Source: Burkholderiaceae bacterium (GTDB lineage: Bacteria > Pseudomonadota > Gammaproteobacteria > Burkholderiales > Burkholderiaceae_C). Taken from it: DNA of 37,561 nucleotides. The notes below the pieces were generated by a model that was given only the letters and a program-made list of their open reading frames with translations, had not been told where the DNA came from and did not search any database. Position numbers and translations under genes: made by a program. Where the stretch lies: positions 1 to 37,561 of the forward strand of contig JAEUOY010000164.1 in the NCBI GenBank assembly GCA_016790515.1, read 5' to 3'. Below, in pieces: positions 23,674 to 30,922 of this stretch (its first letter is position 1; every line of letters begins with the position of its first letter).

Positions 23674-25245
23674 TCAGGTCTGCGCTGCCGCCGTGGGCTC
23701 GTCCAGCCTGAAGAAGGCCACCGCCTGCGCCAGCTGGGCGGCCTGCAGCTTCAGGCTCTCGGCGGCGGCGGCGCTCTGCTCGACCAGTGCGGCGTTCTGC
23801 TGCGTCACCTGGTCGAGCTGGCCGACGGCGTCGCCGATCTGGCCGATGCCGCTGGCCTGCTCGGCGCCGGCGGCGCTGATCTCGGCGATCAGGCTGCTCA
23901 CCCGCTGGACCTGCAGGACGATCTCGGCCATCGTGCGGCCGGCGTCGCCGACCAGCGCAGCGCCGGCCTCGACCTTGTCGACGCTGTCGCCGATCAGGTG
24001 CTTGATCTCGCGGGCGGCTTCGGCGCTGCGCCGGGCCAGGCTGCGCACCTCGCCGGCCACCACCGCGAAGCCGCGGCCCTGTTCGCCGGCGCGCGCGGCC
24101 TCGACCGCGGCGTTGAGCGCCAGGATGTTGGTCTGGAACGCAATGCCGTCGATCGTGCCGATGATGTCGGCGATCTTGCGGCTGCTGGCGCTGATGCCCT
24201 CCATCGTCGCGACCACCCGGCCGACGACCTCGCCGCCCTGCCCGGCCACGCCCGACGCGCTGGCGGCCAGCTGCGCGGCCTGGCGGGCGGTGTCGGCGTT
24301 GTGCCTGACGGTGGCGCTGAGCTGCTCGACCGACGCGGCGGTCTGCTGCAGGTTCGAGGCCTGCTCCTCGGTGCGCTGGCTCAGGTCGACGTTGCCCTGG
24401 GCGATCTGGCTGCTGGCGGTGGCCACGCTCTCGGCATTGCCGCGCACCACGCCGACGGTGTCGACCAGCGCCTGGTTCATGCGCGCCAGCGCCGCCAGCA
24501 GCTGGCCGGTCTCGTCGCGGCTGGTCGCCTCGATGCGCTCGCGCAGGTCGCCGCGCGCCACCGTTCCGGCCAGGTCCACCGCGCGGCGGATCGGCGTCGT
24601 GATCGAGCGGGTGATCAGCCAGCCGGTCGCCGCGCCGAGCAGGCCGGCGATCAGCGCCGCCGCCAGCAGCAGGCTGCCGGCGCGGGCGACGGCGGCGTCG
24701 ACCGCTGTCGACGAGTCGTGCATCAGCGCCTTCTGGTAGGCGATCAGATCGTCCAGCACCTTCATGTAGCCGGTCTGCGCCTTGTGCATGTCGCCGAACA
24801 GCAGCTGGGTCGCCTCCTCGGCCTTGTTGGCGCGGCCCAGCGCCGTGACCTGGGTCACGCGTTCGAGGTAGGGCGCGCGTGCTTCGGTGCTGGCCTTCAG
24901 CAGCGCCATGCCCTTCTCGCTGTGGATCGTCGGCGCCAGCGCGTCGAACAGTCTGGCGTTGGCGGCGCGCGCGTCGTCGATGCGCCGCGCCTCGGCGGCC
25001 ATCACCGCCTCGTCGTGCGACAGCGCGATGTTGCGCACCGCGCTCGCGATGACGTTGACGTTGTCCTTGATCTCGACGAGCTGCTCGACCTTGGCGATGC
25101 GGTCGTCGGTCAGCAGGTGGAGCTCGGCGTTCACGCCGACCAGCGTCCAGCGGGCCGACAAGGCGATCGCCAGCGCGGCGGCGATCAGCAGCGCGAAACC
25201 GATGCCCAGGCGGACACCGATGCGCAGGTTGTTGAAGGTGTTCAT
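23674..25245 (-). CDS. Methyl-accepting chemotaxis protein (Tsr/Tar-like)
   Basis: 523 aa. One transmembrane helix lies at about 13-32. A four-helix-bundle periplasmic sensor follows (about 33-185, TarH/4HB_MCP style: RIAKVEQLVEIKDNVNVIAS). A second helix (about 190-212) leads to a HAMP domain with TRSITTPIRRAVDLAGTVA, then the signalling hairpin with the near-invariant tip GIAFQTNILALNAAVEAARA followed by GEQGRGFAVVAGEVRSLARR. The C-terminus lacks a recognisable CheR/CheB pentapeptide (NWETF). It starts 12 bp after the GGDEF-EAL gene, so the two are probably co-transcribed. Ligand unknown. Confidence 0.93.
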   Translation of the reverse strand: MNTFNNLRIGVRLGIGFALLIAAALAIALSARWTLVGVNAELHLLTDDRIAKVEQLVEIKDNVNVIASAVRNIALSHDEAVMAAEARRIDDARAANARLFDALAPTIHSEKGMALLKASTEARAPYLERVTQVTALGRANKAEEATQLLFGDMHKAQTGYMKVLDDLIAYQKALMHDSSTAVDAAVARAGSLLLAAALIAGLLGAATGWLITRSITTPIRRAVDLAGTVARGDLRERIEATSRDETGQLLAALARMNQALVDTVGVVRGNAESVATASSQIAQGNVDLSQRTEEQASNLQQTAASVEQLSATVRHNADTARQAAQLAASASGVAGQGGEVVGRVVATMEGISASSRKIADIIGTIDGIAFQTNILALNAAVEAARAGEQGRGFAVVAGEVRSLARRSAEAAREIKHLIGDSVDKVEAGAALVGDAGRTMAEIVLQVQRVSSLIAEISAAGAEQASGIGQIGDAVGQLDQVTQQNAALVEQSAAAAESLKLQAAQLAQAVAFFRLDEPTAAAQT

Positions 25246-25257
25246 GGTCTCGATGGT

Positions 25258-27855
25258 CTACGTGGCGAGGGGGTGGTACTGCTGAACGAACTGCGGCGGA
25301 GCGTCCGACGCTTCCATGGGCCTTCGCTGCGCCGGCTCGAGCGTCGATGGCGGCGCGACGCCACTGCAGCGCAACGCCAGCGCGGTCGCCTGTTCGGGCG
25401 GCAGCGCGCGCGAAAACAGCCAGCCCTGGCCCTGTTCGCAGCCCAGCACCAGCAGCTGCTCTCGTTGGCCGGGCCGCTCGATGCCCTCGGCGATGACGCG
25501 GCAGCCGAGGGTGTGCGCCAGCGCGATCACCGCCCGCACGATGCCGGCGTCGCCGGCGTCGCGCTCCATCTCGGCGACGAAGGCGCGGTCGATCTTGATC
25601 GCCGAGACCGGAAAGGTCTTTAGCCAGGCCAGCGACGAATGGCCGGTGCCGAAGTCGTCCAGATGCACCTCGACCCCCAGGTCGGCCAGCCGCCGCAGCT
25701 GCGCCGCCGCCGCCGCCGGGTCTTCCATCGCCGTGCCTTCGGTGATCTCGACCGCCAGCAGCGACGGCGCCAGCCCGCGCAAGGCCAGGCTCCGGGTGAT
25801 GCGCTCGGCCAGCTCGGGGTGGCGGAACTGGTAGGGCGACAGGTTGACCGACACCGGCAGCTCGAGCCCGAGCGCGCGCCAGTGCAGCAGCTGGTCCATC
25901 GCCTGTCCCAGCACCGACAGGCCCAGCGCATCGATCAGCCCGCTGCGCTCGGCCAGCGGAACGAACTCGGCCGGCGACACCGCGCCGAGTTCGGCGTCGG
26001 TCCAGCGCAGCAGCGCCTCGAAGCCGCACAGGCGGCCGCTGGCCAGGTCGACCTGCGGCTGGTAGTGCAGCCCGAGCGCGCCGACCGACAAGGCCTCGCG
26101 CAGCCGCAGCTGCATGCGGCGGCGGCGCGCGGCGGCCAGGCCCAGCGTCGGGTCGTAGTCGCGCGCCGCGCCGCGCCCTCGCTGCTTGGCCGTCTGCAGC
26201 GCCAGCTCGGCCGCATGCAGCAGGGCCTCGGGCTCGGCCGCGTCGGCGGGCCAGCACGCCAGCCCGATGCTGACGCTCGGATCGCCGCCGTCGCGGTCGT
26301 TGAGCAGGGCGCGCAGCGTGGCGCCGGTCGGCACCGCCGACGATCGGGCCACCGGCAGGATCAGCGCGAACTCGTCGCTGCCCAGTCGCGCTGCCTGGGC
26401 GCCCGGCATCGGCAGGCCGCCCAGCCGGCGCGCCAGGGCGCCGAGCAGCGCGTCGCCACAGGCACTGCCACGGGCTTCGTTGACGGCGTGGAAGCCATCG
26501 ATGTCGACGATCGCCAGCGCCAGCGCCTGATGCCGCGCCCGCGCGTCGGCCACCGCCTGCGCCAGGCGCTGGCCGAAGCAGGCCCGGTTCGGCAGCCCGG
26601 TCAGCGGGTCGTGGTTGGCGCGGTGGCGCAGCGCCTGCTCGTGCGCGCGGCGGTGCGACACGTCGCAGACGAAGGCGGTGAAGCGCCAGCCGTCGGTCGT
26701 GGCCGCAAGACCCACCGCCACCTCGACGTCGATCAGCCGGCCGTCGGCGCGCAGGCCGCGCACGGCCGAACGCGGTTGCCGCGCGGCGCCGTCCGGGTCG
26801 GCCAGCCAGGCGGCACGACGCGAGCGCATCGCATCGCGATGCTCCTCGGCCAGCAACAGCTCGACCGGCCGGCCGACCAGCGCGCTGCGGTCGTGGCCGA
26901 CCATCGCCTCGAGCGCGCGGTTGACCAGCACGATGCGCCCGGCCGCGTCGGTGACGACGACGCCGGCGGGCGCCAGGTCGACAAGGTCGCGGTAGCGGGC
27001 ATTGCGTTCGGCCACGTCGCGATGCGCCGCGCTGAGCTCGCGGAACGGCCGCCGCACCCGGTTGAGGAACATGCCTCGCCACAGGCAGGCATGGGCCGCG
27101 ACCGTGCAGCCATGGCCCAGCGCGCTGGCGATGTCGGTGACCTGCTCCGAACAGAGCAGGAAGACGCCCTGGGAGGCCATCAGCAGCAGCAGCGCGTCGC
27201 GCACCGGGCGCTCGTCGGCACAGGTGACCGGGTCGGCTTCGCGCAGCCGGCGCCGCTGCGCGAACAGCGCGATCGCCAGCAGCACGACCACACCGGCCTC
27301 GACGCCCAGCATCAGCCGCGTCGAGCCTCGGCCGGCCACGAACAACGGCGGGAAAGCCTCGGGTTGCAGCAGCGCGAGCAGCGAGGCGGCCAGCACCGCA
27401 GCGGCCGCGCCCGCGGTCAGGCCCAGCGCCGTTCGCGGCGCCGGCGCGCGTGCGCGCGCCGGCCAGCACCAGACGACCAGCGACATCGCCGCGACCAGGC
27501 GCGCGAGCAGCCAGAACACGATCGCCTTGTGCGGGCCGTTGGGCGTCACCAGGTCGGGCATGCCGGCATGGGAGGCCAGGTGCAGCGCGTCCAGCCAGCC
27601 CACCAGGAGAAAGCCGGACGCCACGGCCAGCGCGGCCTGCCGGCGCTGGTCGTCCAGCACCCACAGCGTCGCCAGGCCGACCGACAGGCTGACGACCACC
27701 GAAGCAATCTCCAGCATCGTGTGCAGCGCCAGGAAATGCGCCTGGGGCAGGGCCAGGTTGGCGCCGTTGCCGGGCCAGACCAGCAGGCAGAGCAGCGGCG
27801 ACAGGCCGGCCAGCGCGGCGGCCGCCGTGACCGGACAGCTCGGGAAGGGCTTCAT
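25258..27855 (-). CDS. MASE3-PAS-GGDEF-EAL cyclic-di-GMP protein, probable phosphodiesterase
   Basis: 865 aa from ATG 27855. A membrane sensor of the MASE3 kind covers about residues 10-265 (FLALHTMLEIASVVVSLSVG, WLDALHLASHAGMPD). A PAS domain (285-405) starts at YRDLVDLAPAGVVVTDAAGR. GGDEF (410-570) has an altered active site, LGSDEF at 491-496, so cyclase activity is doubtful. EAL (585-845) is intact: GFEALLRW, VNLSPYQF, VEITEGT, LDDFGTGHSSLAWL, IKIDRAFV and VIAEGIE. It is expected to break down c-di-GMP, with the GGDEF part perhaps binding GTP as a regulator. A FNR-type box (28055) lies about 200 bp upstream. The frame is open further upstream, but homology starts near 27855. Confidence 0.92.
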   Translation of the reverse strand: MKPFPSCPVTAAAALAGLSPLLCLLVWPGNGANLALPQAHFLALHTMLEIASVVVSLSVGLATLWVLDDQRRQAALAVASGFLLVGWLDALHLASHAGMPDLVTPNGPHKAIVFWLLARLVAAMSLVVWCWPARARAPAPRTALGLTAGAAAAVLAASLLALLQPEAFPPLFVAGRGSTRLMLGVEAGVVVLLAIALFAQRRRLREADPVTCADERPVRDALLLLMASQGVFLLCSEQVTDIASALGHGCTVAAHACLWRGMFLNRVRRPFRELSAAHRDVAERNARYRDLVDLAPAGVVVTDAAGRIVLVNRALEAMVGHDRSALVGRPVELLLAEEHRDAMRSRRAAWLADPDGAARQPRSAVRGLRADGRLIDVEVAVGLAATTDGWRFTAFVCDVSHRRAHEQALRHRANHDPLTGLPNRACFGQRLAQAVADARARHQALALAIVDIDGFHAVNEARGSACGDALLGALARRLGGLPMPGAQAARLGSDEFALILPVARSSAVPTGATLRALLNDRDGGDPSVSIGLACWPADAAEPEALLHAAELALQTAKQRGRGAARDYDPTLGLAAARRRRMQLRLREALSVGALGLHYQPQVDLASGRLCGFEALLRWTDAELGAVSPAEFVPLAERSGLIDALGLSVLGQAMDQLLHWRALGLELPVSVNLSPYQFRHPELAERITRSLALRGLAPSLLAVEITEGTAMEDPAAAAAQLRRLADLGVEVHLDDFGTGHSSLAWLKTFPVSAIKIDRAFVAEMERDAGDAGIVRAVIALAHTLGCRVIAEGIERPGQREQLLVLGCEQGQGWLFSRALPPEQATALALRCSGVAPPSTLEPAQRRPMEASDAPPQFVQQYHPLAT

Positions 27856-28348
27856 CGCCGCACCGCCTTCGGGCCGCGGCCGGCGGCGCGCAACACGCCC
27901 CGGCCCGCGCTCGGGCGCTGGCGAAGCTTCGGGCGGTCCAGGCAATTCATGGGGCGATGGCGGCGCGGTGGGTCGATGAAACACCCCCGGCGCTCGCTGG
28001 CGGACCGGGGTCTGAACTGCCTTGACTGCCTTATCGGATTGTCGAAGGCACGACTTGACTTTGATCAATAGATATGAATTGAAGAAATCGAACATCTCTT
28101 CAGCTCGCCGGGCCAGCCGTTTCACCGGCGCGCGGCGCCCGGCCCGGCGACGCCTGGGTGCGGCGGGTCAGACCGGAGGGCCGGCCAGACGGTGCTCGAG
28201 CGCCGCGCGAACCGCGACATGCTCGGCGGCCAGCCCGGCCATCAGCACCTGGCAGCGGCCGGCGCAGCGCCGCAGGCCCGATCCGATCGACAGGCCGCCG
28301 GCCGCAGGCGCCCGGTGCCGCAGGTTGCCAGGGCGCCCGCCCGGCCGT
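27856..28348. other. Gene-poor stretch between GGDEF-EAL and response regulator genes
   Basis: No convincing gene is seen. It holds an AT-rich patch (28045-28100) with the FNR-type box and a GATAAG -10-like hexamer (28030-28035 on the - strand). A 50-codon - strand open frame ending at 28168 (LRRCAGRCQVLMAGLAAEHV) has no clear start codon, and I cannot say whether it is real. Confidence 0.5.
28055..28068 (-). promoter_or_regulatory. FNR/Anr-type box upstream of the GGDEF-EAL gene
   Basis: TTGACTTTGATCAA differs at one base from the FNR consensus TTGAT-N4-ATCAA and lies in the only AT-rich patch of the area. On the - strand a GATAAG hexamer follows, so the box would be centred about 39 bp upstream of the start point, close to the classic -41.5 activating position. 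Oxygen-dependent expression of the phosphodiesterase is inferred. Confidence 0.5.
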
Positions 28349-28942
28349 TCAGGCCGGCGCCGGTCGCGCGCCGGCGGCGCGCAGCATGCCGACGAAGGCG
28401 TCGGGATCGATCGGCTTGGCAACGAACTTCACACCACCGGGCAGCGCACCCTGCTCGGCAAACTGCGCCGGCGTGCGGCTGGACACCGCGACCACCAGCC
28501 GCGGACGCGTGCTGGTCTGGGTGGCCACGTGGCGCAGCATCTGCAAGCCGTCCATGTCCGGCATCACGACGTCGGTGACGAGGATGTCGGGCATCCTGCG
28601 GCCCATGTGCAGCAGGCCCTCGAAACCGCCGTCGGCGACGCTGATCTCCGCACCGGGCAGGGCCAGTTCGACCAGCGCGGCCAGCAGGTCGCGGTCGTCG
28701 GGGTTGTCGTCGACGACCAGCACGGTCGGCACCGGGTCGCCGGCCCGGCGATCGCGCGAGCGGACGAAACGCTCGACGCTGTGCGCATCGATGCGGCGGT
28801 GGCCGCCGACGGTCTTCCAGGCCTTCAGGTGCCCCTGGTCGACCCAGCGCTGCACCGTCGGGATCGACACCCCCAGGCGCCGCGCCACCTCGGCGGTGGA
28901 ATGCGATGCGGCAGGGTCGTCGGGGCGCGCGGTGTCGGACAT
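28349..28942 (-). CDS. Response regulator with N-terminal MerR/excisionase-type helix-turn-helix
   Basis: 197 aa. Residues 12-62 are a winged helix of the excisionase/BldC/MerR kind: STAEVARRLGVSIPTVQRWV, then KAWKTVGGHRRIDAHSVERF. Residues 72-192 are a receiver domain with the acidic pair in LVVDDNPDD, phospho-acceptor Asp124 in ILVTDVVMPDMDG, the Ser/Thr switch VAVSSR, and Lys176 in FVAKPID. The DNA-binding head precedes the receiver, the reverse of the OmpR/NarL order. No histidine kinase gene is adjacent. It stands upstream of and co-oriented with the c-di-GMP and chemoreceptor genes. Confidence 0.9.
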   Translation of the reverse strand: MSDTARPDDPAASHSTAEVARRLGVSIPTVQRWVDQGHLKAWKTVGGHRRIDAHSVERFVRSRDRRAGDPVPTVLVVDDNPDDRDLLAALVELALPGAEISVADGGFEGLLHMGRRMPDILVTDVVMPDMDGLQMLRHVATQTSTRPRLVVAVSSRTPAQFAEQGALPGGVKFVAKPIDPDAFVGMLRAAGARPAPA

Positions 28943-28997
28943 CGATCGGCGGCGGGTCGGAGCCGCGAAGTATCCGCCAGGAGCGTGGTCCGAGCGC

Positions 28998-29831
28998 TCA
29001 GGCCGCTGCGCCGCCGCGCCCGCCGAGCCGGCCGGAGATCTCGGCCGCCGCGTCGCGCACCGCCTGCGCCGCGGTGCCGTCCCAGTCGGCCGGCAGGCGG
29101 TCCTGGTGGCCGAGCGCGGTGATCACGATCGCCGGCTGGCCTTCATGGTCGAAGGCCACCGCGCTGAACGCATTCACACCCGGGATCGGGCGGCCGACGG
29201 CGCGTGCGACGCCATGGGCGCGCAGCTCGGCCGTGGCGTCGCGCAACTCCTGGGCCCGTTGCGCGAGCCGCGGCGGGCGCTGGCCCTCGGGGTCGCCGAG
29301 CGGGCCCGACAGCGCGGCCTCGAGGCGATCGGCCGGCATCACCGCGGCAAAGGCGCGGCCGGTCGCGGTGCCCAGGATCGACATCACGGTGCCGGCGCGC
29401 ATCGCCACGTGCAGCGGCTGGCGGGCGTCGATCATCCGGATGATCGTCGGCCCGAAGTTGCCCCACACCGCCAGCGCCACCGCCAGCCCGGTGGCCGCCG
29501 CCAGCTGCTCGGCCACCGGCAGCGCGGCCTTCACCGGGTCGAGCTGGTGCAGGCAGGCCAGTCCCAGCTGCAGCGCCGCCGGGCCCAGCGCGTAGCGGCC
29601 GCTGGCCGCATCCTGTTCGATCAGCTTCAGCCGGCCGAAGCTGACCAGGTAGGGGTGGGCGCGTGACGGCGGCAACCCGGCGCGGGCGGCCAGATCCTTC
29701 AGCGTCAGCGGGCCCGGGCTGTCGGCCAGCGCGAGCAGCAGCCGGCCGCCGACTTCGACCGACTGCACGGCGCGCTGGCCCTTCTCTTCGGCGTCGGATT
29801 CGCTCGCAGTCTCGGTCGCTGTGGTGGCCAC
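28998..29831 (-). CDS. IclR-family regulator of the homogentisate operon
   Basis: 277 aa from GTG 29831 (AGGAG 5 nt upstream). A TTG at 29867 would add 12 residues. The N-terminal winged helix reads QSVEVGGRLLLALADSPGPL, TLKDLAARAGLPPSRAHPYL and RLKLIEQDAASGRYALGPAA. The C-terminal GAF-like effector domain includes AVWGNFGPTIIRMIDARQPL and GTVMSILGTATGRAFAAV. It is divergent from the operon beginning at 29962, with operator-like repeats in between. Control of that operon and of itself is inferred, and the effector is likely an aromatic acid or homogentisate. Confidence 0.9.
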   Translation of the reverse strand: MATTATETASESDAEEKGQRAVQSVEVGGRLLLALADSPGPLTLKDLAARAGLPPSRAHPYLVSFGRLKLIEQDAASGRYALGPAALQLGLACLHQLDPVKAALPVAEQLAAATGLAVALAVWGNFGPTIIRMIDARQPLHVAMRAGTVMSILGTATGRAFAAVMPADRLEAALSGPLGDPEGQRPPRLAQRAQELRDATAELRAHGVARAVGRPIPGVNAFSAVAFDHEGQPAIVITALGHQDRLPADWDGTAAQAVRDAAAEISGRLGGRGGAAA

Positions 29832-29856
29832 GCTCACTCCTGGTGATGACTGATGT

Positions 29857-29907
29857 AGTTTGCCCAATGCGAATCAGTTTGCAAACAGCGAAAGCCCGAT
29901 CTACACT
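29857..29907 (+). promoter_or_regulatory. Promoter with embedded palindrome for the homogentisate operon
   Basis: TTGCAA (29879-29884) and TACACT (29902-29907) are 17 bp apart, a well-spaced sigma-70 promoter for the + strand genes starting at 29962. The -35 region lies inside the perfect palindrome GTTTGCAAAC (29877-29886). The heptamer AGTTTGC is repeated 19 bp apart, at 29857-29863 and 29876-29882. This suits binding by the divergent IclR regulator. Confidence 0.5.
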
Positions 29908-29961
29908 GCGAACCCACTCGCCAAGGGCGAATTTCGCACCCCGCCATCCCAAGGAGTCCCC

Positions 29962-30921
29962 GTGAGCACCGAGAAGAAGTTCGCTTCGCAAGCCGACCTG
30001 GAAGAGAAGAAGGTCACCTTCAGCCGGCTGTCCGAACATGCCTGGGCCTACACCGCCGAGGGCGACCCGAACACCGGGATCATCATCGGCGACGACGCGG
30101 TGCTGGTGGCCGACACCCAGGCCACGCCGGCGATGGCCGCCGACGTGATCCGCCGCATCCGCGAGGTGACCGACAAGCCCATCAAGTACGTCGTGCTGAC
30201 GCATTACCACGCGGTGCGCGTGCTCGGCGCCAGCGCCTACCAGCCGCAGCAGATCCTGGCCAGCCAGGACACCTGGGACCTGATCGTCGAGCGCGGCGAG
30301 GCCGACAAGGCCAGCGAGATCGGCCGCTTCCCGCGCCTGTTCCGCAATGTCGAGACGGTGCCGGCCGGGCTGACCTGGCCGACGATGACCTTCAGCGGCA
30401 GGATGACCCTGTGGCTGGGCAAGCTGGAGGTGCAGCTGCTGCAGCTGGGCCGCGGCCACACCAAGGGCGACACCGTCGTCTGGCTGCCGCAGGAGCGCAC
30501 GCTGCTGTCGGGCGACCTGGTCGAGTTCGACGCCACGCCCTACGCCGGCGACGCCTACTTCAAGGACTGGCCGCAGACGCTGGAGAACGTCGCCGCGCTG
30601 AAGCCGCTGGCGCTGGTGCCCGGCCGCGGCCCGGCGCTGGTCGGCGAGGCGCAGGTCGCCGCCGGGCTGCGCTCGACCGCCGGCTTCATCGCCGACGTGC
30701 GCGCCGCGGTCGAGGCCGGTGTGGCCGCCGGCCAGGACCTGAACGCGGTCTACAAGGCCACCTACGCGAAGCTGAAGCCGAAGTACGGCCAGTGGGTGAT
30801 CTTCGACCACTGCATGCCGTTCGACGTGACGCGCTGCTACGACGAGCTCACGCAGTACCCCGACCCGCGCGTGTGGACCGCCGAGCGCGACCGCGTGATG
30901 TGGGAAACGCTGGAAGGCTGA
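29962..30921 (+). CDS. MBL-fold protein with altered metal motif
   Basis: 319 aa from GTG 29962, with AAGGAG 6 nt upstream. The metallo-beta-lactamase fold is clear: TGIIIGDDAVLVADTQATPA, IKYVVLTHYHAVRVLGA, LGRGHTKGDTVVWLP and RTLLSGDLVEFD. The usual THxHxDH motif reads THYHAVR (80-86), so the Asp and last His that bind the second metal are missing. The site-1 pair His81/His83, plus His166 and Asp185, remain. A mononuclear site is likely. It is the first gene of the operon and ends 1 bp before the FAD monooxygenase gene. A lactonase or thioesterase role in aromatic catabolism is a guess from context. Confidence 0.85.
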   Translation: MSTEKKFASQADLEEKKVTFSRLSEHAWAYTAEGDPNTGIIIGDDAVLVADTQATPAMAADVIRRIREVTDKPIKYVVLTHYHAVRVLGASAYQPQQILASQDTWDLIVERGEADKASEIGRFPRLFRNVETVPAGLTWPTMTFSGRMTLWLGKLEVQLLQLGRGHTKGDTVVWLPQERTLLSGDLVEFDATPYAGDAYFKDWPQTLENVAALKPLALVPGRGPALVGEAQVAAGLRSTAGFIADVRAAVEAGVAAGQDLNAVYKATYAKLKPKYGQWVIFDHCMPFDVTRCYDELTQYPDPRVWTAERDRVMWETLEG

Positions 30922-30922
30922 C

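Noticed and set aside
21446-28071. Very long overlapping open frames on both strands (for example 21446-24739 + and 22970-27664 -)
   Set aside because: They shadow pirin, chemoreceptor and GGDEF-EAL genes. The real frames carry invariant family motifs and the shadows do not.
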